Below the pieces are notes generated by a model. The model was not told the DNA's origin. It ran no database searches and was given only the letters and a program-made list of their open reading frames with translations. Source: an uncultured SAR86 cluster bacterium (GTDB taxonomy: Bacteria; Pseudomonadota; Gammaproteobacteria; Magnimaribacterales; AG-339-G14). From it: 51,012 bases of DNA. The stretch covers positions 1 to 51,012 of the forward strand of contig CACBOY010000007.1 of assembly GCA_902540995.1 (NCBI GenBank), given 5' to 3'. Of the stretch, positions 34,765 through 44,002 are shown in pieces. The stretch's first letter is position 1. The number at the start of each line of letters is the position of its first letter. A program made the translations under genes and the position numbers.

Positions 34765-36528
34765 ATGTCAGAAGTAATAAAGATAGCAAATTGCAGTGGA
34801 TTTTATGGGGACAATCTATCCATAGCAAAAAAAATGGTTGAAGGTGGACCAATAGATGTTTTAACAGGAGATTATCTTGCTGAATTGACGATGACTATTT
34901 TGTATAACCAGAAAATGAAAAGGGGAGAAAATCTAGGATATGTAGGAACCTTTCTGAAACAGTTTAGAGATGTAGCAAAACTCTGCGATGATCAAAAAAT
35001 TAAAATTGTTTCTAACGCAGGAGGTTTGAATCCTGCTTCAATGGCAGCTGAAGTTGAAAATATAATCAAAGAATTAAATCTTGATTTGAAGGTCGCTTAT
35101 ATTGATGGTGATGATTTGATGCCTAGACTTGATGAATTAAGTTCGTCTGGTGAAAAGCTAAAAAATATTGATAAGAATAATGATCTGTTTTCTTATGAAA
35201 AAAAACCACTTACTGCAAACGCTTATTTAGGAGCTTGGGGCATTAAAGAGGCCTTAGATAATGGCGCTGATGTGGTCATTTGCCCGAGAGTAACAGATGC
35301 TGCTGTAGTTATAGGTCCTGCAGCATGGAAATTCAATTGGTCAAGAAATGATTATGATCAGCTTGCCGGAGCCCTTGCAGCTGGCCATATAATCGAATGC
35401 GGTGCTCAAGCCACTGGCGGTAATTATTCTTTTTTTAAAGAAGTTCCTACTTTCAAAGATATTGGTTATCCAATAGCTGAAATAAACCAAGATGGCAGCT
35501 TTATAATTACCAAACACCCAAATACCGGAGGGTTGGTTTCGGTTGGTACCGTCACAGCGCAGCTTCTCTATGAGATAGGTTCTCCGGCTTATGTAAATCC
35601 AGATGTTATTTCTCATTTTGATACTTTAAAAATTGAACAAGAGGCTGAAGATAGAGTATTTGTTTCTGGTTGTAGAGGAAGTAGCCCACCTAAAGATCAT
35701 AAAGTTTGTATTAATCTTGCGGGAGGTTTCAGAAATGGGACTGAGTTACTTCTTACAGGGTTAGATATTGAAGAAAAAGCTAAATTAATTACTGAAACTA
35801 TTTTTGATTCGGTTGGCGGTAAAGAGCAGTTTGATAAGGTAGATATACAGTTACACAGAACTGATAAAGAAAATCCAGAAAGCAATGAACAGGCACAAGC
35901 CTTTCTAAGAATTGATGTGATGTCTCAAAATCCTGATTTAGTTGGGCGATTATTCAGCGCTAAAATAATTGAATTAGCTTTAGCAAATTTTCCTGGCTGG
36001 ACAGGAAGAAGTGGAGTTGTCCCTAGCGGACCTTATATTGAGTATTGGCCAGCATTGGTTGATAGTAAATTTATAAAGGAAAAAGTGCATTTTGATGGCA
36101 AGACCATGGAAGTTATTCCAACTAGCCAACTGGACTTTGAAGAAGTTTATTACCAAAAGGAACCAGCTGAAGTAAAACAAATAGCTGAAAATCCTGATAC
36201 GGAAATATTTTTTGGAGATATCTTTGGTACCAGATCTGGAGATAAAGGGGGTTGCGCTAATCTGGGTGTATGGAGTAAAAATCCGGAAGCGTATGGATTT
36301 TTATTTGAATATTTAACAGTTGATAAATTGAAAGAATTGCTCCCAGATTTAAAATCTTTTGAAATTGATAGATTTGAATTACCTAATATTTTATCTTTAA
36401 ATTTTTATATTCACGGAATTTTGCAAGATGGAGTTTCTTCATCAACAAGAATGGATGGGCAGGCAAAATCGCTGGGGGAATATTTAAGAGCTAAAAAAAT
36501 TAATGTGCCTAAAATTATTTTAAAATAA
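34765..36528 (+). CDS. Acyclic terpene utilization AtuA family protein
   Basis: A 587-residue DUF1446/AtuA protein. Segments: IANCSGFYGDNLSIAKKMVEGGPIDVLTGDYLAELTM at the N-terminus, KIVSNAGGLNPASMAAEV, ADVVICPRVTDAAVVIGPAAW and GDIFGTRSGDKGGCANLGVW near the C-terminus. AtuA is needed for citronellol/geraniol use in Pseudomonas, but its reaction is not established. It follows the EamA gene with no gap and is followed after 6 bases by an enoyl-CoA hydratase. An acyl-CoA carboxylase converges on the pair, which supports a branched acyl-CoA or terpenoid pathway. Confidence 0.9.
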   Translation: MSEVIKIANCSGFYGDNLSIAKKMVEGGPIDVLTGDYLAELTMTILYNQKMKRGENLGYVGTFLKQFRDVAKLCDDQKIKIVSNAGGLNPASMAAEVENIIKELNLDLKVAYIDGDDLMPRLDELSSSGEKLKNIDKNNDLFSYEKKPLTANAYLGAWGIKEALDNGADVVICPRVTDAAVVIGPAAWKFNWSRNDYDQLAGALAAGHIIECGAQATGGNYSFFKEVPTFKDIGYPIAEINQDGSFIITKHPNTGGLVSVGTVTAQLLYEIGSPAYVNPDVISHFDTLKIEQEAEDRVFVSGCRGSSPPKDHKVCINLAGGFRNGTELLLTGLDIEEKAKLITETIFDSVGGKEQFDKVDIQLHRTDKENPESNEQAQAFLRIDVMSQNPDLVGRLFSAKIIELALANFPGWTGRSGVVPSGPYIEYWPALVDSKFIKEKVHFDGKTMEVIPTSQLDFEEVYYQKEPAEVKQIAENPDTEIFFGDIFGTRSGDKGGCANLGVWSKNPEAYGFLFEYLTVDKLKELLPDLKSFEIDRFELPNILSLNFYIHGILQDGVSSSTRMDGQAKSLGEYLRAKKINVPKIILK

Positions 36529-36534
36529 GACGAA

Positions 36535-37326
36535 ATGACAAGTAAAAAACTTTCAATAGAAAATCTAATCTTTCAAGCAACTAAATTAGATGTTTCTAAC
36601 CACATTTTAACTATTACTTTGAACAGGCCTGAAAAGAAAAATGCACTAAACAATGTAATGATGAATGAAATAAATTATGCACTTGCATATGCCAAACAAG
36701 AAAGAGCTATAAGAGTTGTAATTATTGCAGCTGAAGGAGATGTTTTTTGTGCAGGAGCAGACTTAAATAGAAAACAGGAAGAATCAAACGTTCCTAGACT
36801 GGAGGGATCAGACGATATAAGTCTCTCAATTAGGCATTTGTATAAACCTGTTATTTGTAAGATTCAAGGATCGGTTCATGCTGGCGCTCTTCTAATGGTT
36901 ACAAATTGCACTCATGCAATTGCTGTTGAATCTGCAAAATTTTCGGCTCCTGAAATTCTTCGTGGGGTTTGGCCTCATATGGTTATGGCTGGATTATTTA
37001 GAGTTATGCCTAAGAGAGTTGGGTTAGATTTCTGTATGCGTGGTCAGGCAATAGATGCGAATAAAGCTCAAGAGTGGGGATTGATTAATGAATCCGTAGC
37101 TCCAGAAGCTTTAGACGAAACTGTTGCTAAATTAGCAAGGGATTTAGCCAGTCTTGCTCCTGGCACAATGCAATTTGGTCTTGAAGCATATGTAAACCAA
37201 GACAATATGAATTTTGATGAAGCATTGCCTTATTTAGGAAAGAAGAGTGCTGAAACTTTTGCTGGTCCTGACGCAAAAGAGGGAATTGCTGCTTTTCTAG
37301 AGAAAAGAGAGCCCAAATGGGATTAA
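36535..37326 (+). CDS. Enoyl-CoA hydratase family protein (AtuE/LiuC-like)
   Basis: A 263-residue crotonase-fold enzyme. Oxyanion motifs FCAGADLNRKQ and IQGSVHAGALLMVTNCTHAIAVE are present. The first catalytic Glu is kept in FSAPEILRGVWPHMV; the second usual Glu is not evident (GLDFCMRG). AtuE/LiuC-like proteins hydrate isohexenylglutaconyl-CoA or methylglutaconyl-CoA. Here the AtuA neighbour and the convergent carboxylase make one of those reactions likely. The stop overlaps the carboxylase alpha gene by 4 bases. Confidence 0.88.
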   Translation: MTSKKLSIENLIFQATKLDVSNHILTITLNRPEKKNALNNVMMNEINYALAYAKQERAIRVVIIAAEGDVFCAGADLNRKQEESNVPRLEGSDDISLSIRHLYKPVICKIQGSVHAGALLMVTNCTHAIAVESAKFSAPEILRGVWPHMVMAGLFRVMPKRVGLDFCMRGQAIDANKAQEWGLINESVAPEALDETVAKLARDLASLAPGTMQFGLEAYVNQDNMNFDEALPYLGKKSAETFAGPDAKEGIAAFLEKREPKWD

Positions 37327-39242
37327 TCCAAGACAACTAAGGTTTGACCGTTTTCTACTTGTTCACCTTTAGAAACTAAAATATTTTTAATCTTTCCAGA
37401 TGACGGAGCACTTACTTTATGTTCCATTTTCATTGCCTCTAAGATAATCAAAGTATCTCCTTTTTTAACGGAAGAACCTTTTTTAATTTCGACTTCTACT
37501 ACCTTTCCTGGCATTGGTGCATTTAGACCACCCTCAATTGTTCCTGAATCTTTTACTTCAAATTTGGGTAAAACATTAAAAAGCAAATCACCCTTGTAGG
37601 TATGAATCAATAAAAGATTATCTTCAAAAGATACCTTTGATCTAAGTCTGGATCCCGATATTTCTACATCTATAAAATTATCTTGCCAATCATAGACGGT
37701 TGCCAATTCTGAATCAGAAAATTTAAACTTACCATCTCTTAATTTTTTATAGTTAATAACAAAATGTGTATCCCTTAAAGAAAGTTTAACTTCCTGAAAA
37801 GGTAACCTTGCGTTATTCCACCCTGAATCCATATTCGTTAAAACAGATGCGTTTTCTCTATTCAATCCTTGAATCCATAAACTTGCTGCTTTTGCATAAT
37901 TTTTTATTTCTTCTTCGGAAAGGTCTACCTCTCTACTTAGTTTTTCTTTCTCGATGAAATCAGTAGTGGTAGCACCTTTTAAAAATTTCTCAGATCTTAA
38001 AATAGCTATTAAGAATTCTCGGTTTGTTTGCATTCCACCAAAGTGACTGTTTTCTAAAGCAAGAGCTAATTTTTTTGCAGCTTCTGTTCTAGTTTCTCCA
38101 TAAGAAATAACTTTAGCTAACATTGGATCAAAATCAGGAGTAATGATTGACCCTGATTCAATTCCTACATCCCATCTAACGAGAGGTTCATCTGCCGGTA
38201 AAAAAGAAATCATCTTTCCAGTAACCGGTAAGAAATCATTATTTGGATCTTCGGCATACAGTCTCACCTCTATAGAACTTCCAAACCAATCTATATCGGA
38301 TTGGTCATAACCTAAAGACTCACCTTCGGCTATTCTGAGCTGTTCTTTTACAAGATCAATTCCGGTAACTTCTTCAGTAACAGGATGTTCAACTTGAAGC
38401 CTGGTATTAACCTCAAGAAACCAAAATTCTTTTGTCTTCTCATCAACGAGAAATTCAACAGTTCCAGCTGACTCATACTTCAATTTGGAAGCTAACTTTA
38501 TGGCAGCATCTCCCATTTTTTCTCTCATGGAATCGTCAACCATGGGCGAGGGCGACTCTTCAACTACCTTTTGATGTCTCCTTTGTATTGAACATTCTCT
38601 TTCTCCCAAATGAACCAAATTACCATAGGAATCGCCGAGGATTTGTACTTCAATGTGTCTAGACTTTTCAATGTATCTTTCTAAAAAAACTCTCTTATCG
38701 CCAAAGCCACCCTCAGCCTCTCTCTCTGCAGAAGCAATAGATTCTTTCAAATCCTTTGAACTTTTGACAATACGCATACCCTTACCACCACCTCCTGCGG
38801 CAGCTTTAACAAGGATAGGATAACCAATTTTGTTTGCATCTTTAGCTAAAGAACCTGAAGGTAGGGTGGGTACACCGGCTTTTTCTGCTAAAGTTTTTGC
38901 AGTAATTTTATCTCCCATTTTTTTTATGGCATTTGCAGAAGGACCTACCCACTTGATTCCTGCTTTTTTTACATTATTCGCAAAATTAGCATTTTCAGAT
39001 AAAAATCCATAACCAGGGTGAATTGCATCTACATTATTTTTTTTAGCAATTTCTAATATTTCTTTAGCATTTAAATATGAATCTGAAAGTTTAAAAGACT
39101 GATCTGCCTCTCTAACATAAGGAGTATTTTTATCAGCCTCTGTATAGATAGCTACACAGGTTATTCCCATATCGTGAGCACTTTTTATTATTCTACTTGC
39201 GATTTCTCCCCTGTTTGAAATCAACAATTTTTTAATTGTCAT
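37323..39242 (-). CDS. Acyl-CoA carboxylase alpha subunit (biotin carboxylase and carrier)
   Basis: A 639-residue ATP-dependent subunit that carboxylates biotin. The biotin carboxylase domain carries ATP-grasp AAAGGGGKGMRIV, ECSIQRRHQKVVEESPS and EVNTRLQVEHPVTEEVTG. The BCCP domain at the C-terminus carries biotinyl Lys605 in LEAMKMEHK. This is the layout of methylcrotonyl-, geranyl- and propionyl-CoA carboxylases. The overlap of 4 bases with the upstream beta gene indicates one operon. The substrate cannot be told from this subunit. Confidence 0.95.
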   Translation of the reverse strand: MTIKKLLISNRGEIASRIIKSAHDMGITCVAIYTEADKNTPYVREADQSFKLSDSYLNAKEILEIAKKNNVDAIHPGYGFLSENANFANNVKKAGIKWVGPSANAIKKMGDKITAKTLAEKAGVPTLPSGSLAKDANKIGYPILVKAAAGGGGKGMRIVKSSKDLKESIASAEREAEGGFGDKRVFLERYIEKSRHIEVQILGDSYGNLVHLGERECSIQRRHQKVVEESPSPMVDDSMREKMGDAAIKLASKLKYESAGTVEFLVDEKTKEFWFLEVNTRLQVEHPVTEEVTGIDLVKEQLRIAEGESLGYDQSDIDWFGSSIEVRLYAEDPNNDFLPVTGKMISFLPADEPLVRWDVGIESGSIITPDFDPMLAKVISYGETRTEAAKKLALALENSHFGGMQTNREFLIAILRSEKFLKGATTTDFIEKEKLSREVDLSEEEIKNYAKAASLWIQGLNRENASVLTNMDSGWNNARLPFQEVKLSLRDTHFVINYKKLRDGKFKFSDSELATVYDWQDNFIDVEISGSRLRSKVSFEDNLLLIHTYKGDLLFNVLPKFEVKDSGTIEGGLNAPMPGKVVEVEIKKGSSVKKGDTLIILEAMKMEHKVSAPSSGKIKNILVSKGEQVENGQTLVVLD

Positions 39243-40870
39243 AACCTAAATACCCCAAATCCTTCGGACCCTTTAACTTCTTTATTATTAACAATCGATA
39301 AACACATTCCCAATACATTTCTCGTATCTCGGGGATCTATAATTCCGTCATCACTAATAACGCTTGTAGCTCTCAAAGCTTTGGAACCCTTGTCATGAGA
39401 GATTTGTTGATTTTTAACAATTTCCGCGTCCGCTTTTTCATCAAATTTAAGACCTTTTCTTGCAGCTTGACCTCTTCTCACGATAGACATCACTCCTGCG
39501 ATCACTTCTCCACCCATTACTGCAATTTTTGCAGTTGGCCAAAGAAACGTGAAAGAATTCCCAAATTCTCTTCCGGACATTGCATAAGTTCCAGCCCCAT
39601 ATGAATTACCTACTATCACTGTAAGATGCGGAACATTTGAGTTTGAAACAGCATTTAACATTTGAGCTCCTTTTTTAATGGAACCATCTTGTTCATAATC
39701 TTTTCCGACCATAAATCCAGTTATATTTTGAAGAAAAACTAAAGGTAAATTTCTTTTGTTGCATAGTTGTATGAAGTGGGCTGCTTTTTGAGAAGCATCG
39801 GGAAAAAGCATACCGTTATTTCCAAGCACGCCAACTGGGTATCCGTGAATGGAAATAAAACCACAAATTATTGTCGGTCCAAAAAGCGGTTTGAATTCTT
39901 CGAACTTTGATCCATCGGAGATACGACCGATTATCTCTCTAATATCAAAAGGAGTCTTTAAACTTGGCTCGATAATTCCCAACAAGTCTTCTTGACTATA
40001 TTTAGGAGGAGCTATTTCAAATCGAGGATTATTCCCTTCTTTATCCCAATTTAAATGAGACATTACTTCTCGAGCAATTCTTATTCCATCTAAATCATCC
40101 TCAGCTAAATATTCAGCTAAACCAGACTTTTCGGCATGCATTTTTGCACCCCCAATGTCTTCTCTGGAAGAAATTTCACCAGTTGCCATTTGAACTAAAG
40201 GTGGTCCTGCAAGGGCAACATCTGCTTGGTTTTTAACAAAAATATTATAGTCCGACATCCCAGGTTGATAAGCTCCACCAGCGGTAGCAGTTCCGAAAGC
40301 AACAGTTACAGTTGGAATGTTTAGTTTTGAAAGCTCAGTTATTTCATAAAATTGTCTACCTGATTCAGCAAAATGACCCATTCCACCAACAGCAGCTCCA
40401 GCTCTTGGACGTAAATCACCTCCAGCAGATTCAACAAATTGAATGAAAGGAATACGACAATCTCGTGCAATTTGCATACATCTCATCCATTTTTTTACAG
40501 AGTAAAAATGCATTGCTCCTGCAAGAACAGTAGGATCGTTTGCAAAGATTACACACTCGATTCCAGAAGATACTCCAATACCAGCAAAAGCACCGCCACC
40601 TATAGGATATTCAGATTTGTAGGCCGCTAAACCGCTAATTTCTAAAAAAGGACTATCTGGGTCCAAGAAGTGGAAAACTCTTTCTCGAACTGGAAGTTTT
40701 CCCCTTGCTGCTAATCTTTTATGATGATCTGGACCACCGCCTGCTTCAGCTTCATCTAATAGTTCATTCAATTCAGAAATCATCTCTAGCATGGATGACT
40801 TGTTGTTCTCAAATTCTTCAGAATTTAAATTTAGTTTTGATTGGAAGGGTTGAGATTCTAGTTGCTTCAT
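39239..40870 (-). CDS. Acyl-CoA carboxylase beta subunit (carboxyltransferase)
   Basis: A 543-residue carboxyltransferase of the methylcrotonyl-/geranyl-CoA carboxylase class. Family segments: GGGPDHHKRLAARGKLPVRERV, FGTATAGGAYQPGMSDYNIF, LAGPPLVQMATGEISS, GGAKMHAEKSGLAEYLAEDD and YGAGTYAMSGREFGNSFTFLWP. The GGDLRPRAGAAVGGMGHF insert resembles some actinobacterial acyl-CoA carboxylases more than typical LiuB. The substrate is therefore open: methylcrotonyl-CoA, geranyl-CoA or another branched enoyl-CoA. TATAAA lies about nine bases before the ATG. Confidence 0.95.
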   Translation of the reverse strand: MKQLESQPFQSKLNLNSEEFENNKSSMLEMISELNELLDEAEAGGGPDHHKRLAARGKLPVRERVFHFLDPDSPFLEISGLAAYKSEYPIGGGAFAGIGVSSGIECVIFANDPTVLAGAMHFYSVKKWMRCMQIARDCRIPFIQFVESAGGDLRPRAGAAVGGMGHFAESGRQFYEITELSKLNIPTVTVAFGTATAGGAYQPGMSDYNIFVKNQADVALAGPPLVQMATGEISSREDIGGAKMHAEKSGLAEYLAEDDLDGIRIAREVMSHLNWDKEGNNPRFEIAPPKYSQEDLLGIIEPSLKTPFDIREIIGRISDGSKFEEFKPLFGPTIICGFISIHGYPVGVLGNNGMLFPDASQKAAHFIQLCNKRNLPLVFLQNITGFMVGKDYEQDGSIKKGAQMLNAVSNSNVPHLTVIVGNSYGAGTYAMSGREFGNSFTFLWPTAKIAVMGGEVIAGVMSIVRRGQAARKGLKFDEKADAEIVKNQQISHDKGSKALRATSVISDDGIIDPRDTRNVLGMCLSIVNNKEVKGSEGFGVFRL

Positions 40871-40940
40871 TACTTCTTTATAAAGAAAAAAATATGCACT
40901 AATTTTTTCACAATGTCCATTTGATTATATTTAATTTGGG

Positions 40941-40946
40941 TATAAT
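40941..40946 (+). promoter_or_regulatory. Candidate -10 of tRNA-Val(UAC)
   Basis: TATAAT ends 12 bases before the first base of the tRNA, so transcription starting about seven bases after it would give a short leader. TTGATT at 40921-40926 is a possible -35, but the 14-base spacer is short. Confidence 0.55.
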
Positions 40947-40958
40947 GCTTTCTCTTTT

Positions 40959-41034
40959 GGGCGACTAACTCAATTGGTAGAGTGCCACCCTTACAAGGTG
41001 GAAGTTACAGGTTCAAGTCCTGTGTCGCCCACCA
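40959..41034 (+). tRNA. tRNA-Val (UAC)
   Basis: A 76-base cloverleaf. Acceptor arms GGGCGAC and GTCGCCC pair fully, followed by A and an encoded CCA. The anticodon arm CCACC-CTTACAA-GGTGG presents TAC, reading GUA and GUG. The T arm contains GGTTCAAGTCC. With the GAC species at 11 kb the window holds both Val isoacceptors. Confidence 0.97.
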
Positions 41035-41088
41035 TCAAAAACATCATTTTTTAATTGGCATATTTTTTTTGAGTGTTAAATTAACCTT

Positions 41089-42684
41089 GTGAACAAATAC
41101 AGAAGAAAATTTCTAAAAAGTTTAGCCCTACTTTTACTTTTTCTGCCTATACGTATTTTTCCGTCATTTAATAAAGAATCGGTTATTTCTTTTAAGTATG
41201 GCGTGGCGAGTGGGGACCCTACAAATACTAATGTAATTTTATGGACAAAAATCTTACCAATGGGTAATCCAGAAATTCGAGTTAGGTGGGAAGTTTCAAG
41301 TTCTAAGGATTTTTCAAATCTTATTACCTATGGTCATGTCAGGACAAATTCTAAAAAAGATTATTCAGTAAAAGTTGATGCAAAAATTCCAAAAAAGTTT
41401 AATGGCGAAAAAATTTATTACCGATTTTTAGCAGATGGTAAAACCTCTGATATAGGAATGACATCAACATTACCTAGCGAAAATCCAAGCAATTTCAATA
41501 TCGCTTTTTGTAGCTGCTCAAATTATCCTGCAGGATATTTTAATGCTTACAAAGAAATAGCAAAAAATGAAAAAATAGACTTGGTTTTGCATCTTGGAGA
41601 TTATCTCTATGAATATGGTCATGGTGGTTATGCGTCAAAGGATGCAGAACAAATGGGTAGAGTTGTAAATCCGAAACACGAAATGGTTTCATTGAATGAT
41701 TATCGAAAAAGGTACGCGACATATAGGTCTGATCCCGATCTAAAATTGTTACATCAAAAAAAACCTATGATTTCTGTTTGGGATGATCATGAATTTACTA
41801 ATGATAGTTGGCAAAAAGGAGCTCAAAACCATTCTAAAGATGAAGGTACTTTTGCTAATAGAAAAAAGAGTGCTCTTCAAGCTTATTACGAATGGATGCC
41901 AATTCGTGAGAAAGGCAGAAAAGATAAAATTTGGAGAAATTTCAGGGTAGGAAATCTTATAAATTTGATGATGTTGGATACCAGATCATATGAAAGAGAT
42001 AAACAATTAGATATAGAAAAATACTTCGACGGTAATTCTTTTAATAAAAATTCTTATTTAAAAGATATTAATAAACCAAGAAAACTTCTTGGTAAAGAAC
42101 AGTTCAACTGGATAAGAACTAAAGTAGATAGTTCTTTTAAATGGTCTATTTTTGGACAACAAATTCTAATCGGACCAAAATATTTACCTACAATTTTTAA
42201 GACTGTTGACAAAGAAAACTTTCCAAAATTTCTCCATAAATATCTTTCTTTAGCTGGTACTGAGATTCCTTACAACACAGATCAGTGGGATGGATATCCA
42301 AAGGAAAGGGAAAAGTTTTATAAAACTATAAGCAATTCTCAATCCAGCCTCATTCTTGCGGGTGATTCACACAATTCTTGGCTTTCAAATCTATTCGATA
42401 AAAATAATAAATTTGTTGGCGTTGAGATAGGAACTCCTTCTATCACATCTCCAAATTTTGTTGATACTTTTGGAGATTTTACAGAAGCATTGGATAAATC
42501 ATTTATTGATTCAAATAAAGATCTTATTTGGACTAATGGAAGGAATAAGGGCTATGTAGAACTTAATATTTTTTCGGAATATGTAGACGTCAAATTCAAT
42601 TTTGTTTCCTCGGTTAAATCTAAAAATTATAAGAATTTAAAACCCATAACTTTTAAAGTTAATCATAGCGAGGCAATCTCTTAG
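41089..42684 (+). CDS. PhoD-like alkaline phosphatase/phosphodiesterase
   Basis: A 531-residue calcium/iron-type PhoD-family phosphohydrolase that releases phosphate from organic phosphate esters. The N-terminus has a twin-arginine signal (Arg5-Arg6 in YRRKFLK followed by a hydrophobic stretch), so it should be exported folded through Tat. The metal site motifs LHLGDYLYEY, WDDHEFTND, LDTRSYERD and LILAGDSHNSW are intact, including the PhoD-type N-terminal domain with FKYGVASGDPTNTNVILWT. The start is GTG; no in-frame ATG precedes the Tat motif. It stands alone between tRNA genes. Phosphate control is likely but no Pho box was identified. Confidence 0.92.
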   Translation: MNKYRRKFLKSLALLLLFLPIRIFPSFNKESVISFKYGVASGDPTNTNVILWTKILPMGNPEIRVRWEVSSSKDFSNLITYGHVRTNSKKDYSVKVDAKIPKKFNGEKIYYRFLADGKTSDIGMTSTLPSENPSNFNIAFCSCSNYPAGYFNAYKEIAKNEKIDLVLHLGDYLYEYGHGGYASKDAEQMGRVVNPKHEMVSLNDYRKRYATYRSDPDLKLLHQKKPMISVWDDHEFTNDSWQKGAQNHSKDEGTFANRKKSALQAYYEWMPIREKGRKDKIWRNFRVGNLINLMMLDTRSYERDKQLDIEKYFDGNSFNKNSYLKDINKPRKLLGKEQFNWIRTKVDSSFKWSIFGQQILIGPKYLPTIFKTVDKENFPKFLHKYLSLAGTEIPYNTDQWDGYPKEREKFYKTISNSQSSLILAGDSHNSWLSNLFDKNNKFVGVEIGTPSITSPNFVDTFGDFTEALDKSFIDSNKDLIWTNGRNKGYVELNIFSEYVDVKFNFVSSVKSKNYKNLKPITFKVNHSEAIS

Positions 42685-42732
42685 ATAAGGTTTTTATATT
42701 GTTTTTGTAAGTTACTTTCGTTTCATACTATG

Positions 42733-42738
42733 TATAAT
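42733..42738 (+). promoter_or_regulatory. Candidate -10 of tRNA-Asp (and panD)
   Basis: TATAAT ends 14 bases before the first base of the tRNA. No clear -35 is visible at the right distance. Confidence 0.4.
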
Positions 42739-42752
42739 TGTTTTCCTAAATT

Positions 42753-42831
42753 GGACCGGTAGTTCAGTTCTGGTTAGAACGCCGCCCTGTCACGGCGGAG
42801 GTCGCGGGTTCGAGCCCCGTCCGGTCCGCCA
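42753..42831 (+). tRNA. tRNA-Asp (GUC)
   Basis: A 79-base cloverleaf with acceptor GGACCGG paired to CCGGTCC, then G and an encoded CCA. The anticodon arm CCGCC-CTGTCAC-GGCGG presents GTC. The D loop (AGTTCTGGTTAGA) is two bases longer than in E. coli tRNA-Asp. The CCA ends six bases before the panD ATG, so the two very likely share a transcript and the tRNA is released by processing. Confidence 0.97.
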
Positions 42832-42837
42832 TTAAAT

Positions 42838-43167
42838 ATGTATATTACTGTTCTTAAATCTAAATTACATAGAGTAAAGGTTACTTCTACAAACATTGAC
42901 TATGATGGATCTTGCGGAATTGATAAGGACTGGATGGATGCTCTTGATATCAAAGAATATGAACAAGTTCATATCTATAATATTTCAAATGGAAATAGAT
43001 TTATTACCTATGCCTTTTCTGAAGATGCCGGAAGCAAAAAGATTTCTCTAAATGGCGCTGCTGCCCATAAAGCAGATACCGGAGATTTAATAATCGTATG
43101 TACCTACATGATGGGTAGTAAAGATGATAAATTTCAAGAACCAAAAATTTTAAAAATTGAAGATTAG
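42838..43167 (+). CDS. panD: Aspartate 1-decarboxylase
   Basis: A 109-residue pyruvoyl enzyme that makes beta-alanine from aspartate for pantothenate and CoA. The self-cleavage site is Gly24-Ser25 in YDGSCGID; Lys9 and Tyr22, and the Arg and Tyr in NRFITYAF, are also conserved. SLNGAAAHKADTGDLIIV is the family C-terminal motif. Only six bases separate it from the tRNA-Asp CCA, leaving no room for a ribosome binding site outside the tRNA. It is followed after 6 bases by an SDR gene. Confidence 0.96.
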   Translation: MYITVLKSKLHRVKVTSTNIDYDGSCGIDKDWMDALDIKEYEQVHIYNISNGNRFITYAFSEDAGSKKISLNGAAAHKADTGDLIIVCTYMMGSKDDKFQEPKILKIED

Positions 43168-43173
43168 GAGATA

Positions 43174-43977
43174 ATGATGAAAATTGAAGATTTGTTTTCA
43201 GTAAAAGACAAGGTTGCTGTTGTCACTGGAGGATCTCGAGGGATAGGTGAAATGATTGCATCAGCGTATTTAGCAAATGGCGCTACTGTATATATTACGT
43301 CCAGAAAGGCCGATGTTTGTGATGCAAAGGCAATAGAACTCTCGGAAAAATATAATGCTCAATGTACATCTCTTCCATCTGACTTATCTTCTCTAGAAGG
43401 AATAGAGAAGTTTGTAAAAGAAGTAGAGGCGTTAGAATCTGGGATTGATATTTTGGTAAATAATGCTGGAGCAGCATGGGCGGAACCTATAGATGTTTTC
43501 TCAGAAAAAGGCTGGGATAAGGTGATGGATCTGAATGTCAAAAGTGTATTCTTCTCTACGCAAAAGTTTCTTCCATTGTTGAAGAAAAAAGCTACAAGAG
43601 AAGATCCTTCTCGGGTTATCAACATAGGTTCAATTGATGGCATTGGAACTCCTGTTTTTGAAACATACCCTTACAGTGCGTCAAAAGCCTCTGTTCATCA
43701 CATGACAAGAGTGCTCGCCGCAAGACTTGTTAGAGAAGACATTTTAGTGAATGCCATTGCACCAGGACCTTTTCCTAGCGATATGTTGGGTTCGGCAGTA
43801 GCCCATAACTATGATGGCATTATTTCTAGAAATCCGGTTCATAGAATGGGTAGAGCCGAAGATGTCGGCGGTTTAGCTTTATATCTTTCATCAAAGGCTG
43901 GTTCTTACACTGTAGGAGAAACCATTACTTGCGATGGCGGAACCATCTCTGCAACTGGTCACGATTTGAGTGAATAA
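43174..43977 (+). CDS. SDR family oxidoreductase
   Basis: A 267-residue short-chain dehydrogenase. The NAD(P)-binding TGGSRGIG is at residues 18-25, NNAGAAWAEP follows, and the catalytic YxxxK is YSASKAS. The C-terminal VGETITCDGG is the classical family ending. An AGGAG site lies just before the first of two adjacent ATG codons. It is probably co-transcribed with panD. The substrate is unknown; it resembles 3-oxoacyl-ACP reductase-like and other general SDRs. Confidence 0.92.
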   Translation: MMKIEDLFSVKDKVAVVTGGSRGIGEMIASAYLANGATVYITSRKADVCDAKAIELSEKYNAQCTSLPSDLSSLEGIEKFVKEVEALESGIDILVNNAGAAWAEPIDVFSEKGWDKVMDLNVKSVFFSTQKFLPLLKKKATREDPSRVINIGSIDGIGTPVFETYPYSASKASVHHMTRVLAARLVREDILVNAIAPGPFPSDMLGSAVAHNYDGIISRNPVHRMGRAEDVGGLALYLSSKAGSYTVGETITCDGGTISATGHDLSE

Positions 43978-43982
43978 AAAAA

Positions 43983-44002
43983 CCCCGTCATTTCTGACGG
44001 GG
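43983..44002 (-). terminator. Rho-independent terminator (minus strand)
   Basis: CCCCGTCA-TTTC-TGACGGGG forms a perfect 8-base-pair hairpin. On the minus strand it is followed by a run of seven T, a canonical intrinsic terminator. On the plus strand the following sequence (CTTAAGAA) lacks a T tract, so it serves transcription from the transporter side. This is the strongest terminator in the window. Confidence 0.88.

Noticed and set aside
38432-38662. Plus-strand frame inside the carboxylase alpha gene
   Set aside because: Shadow of a strongly conserved coding sequence; the translation has no recognisable domain.
43359-43643. Long minus-strand reading frame opposite the SDR gene
   Set aside because: It lies wholly inside a well-supported gene on the other strand, has no start signal or family motif, and is a codon-bias shadow.
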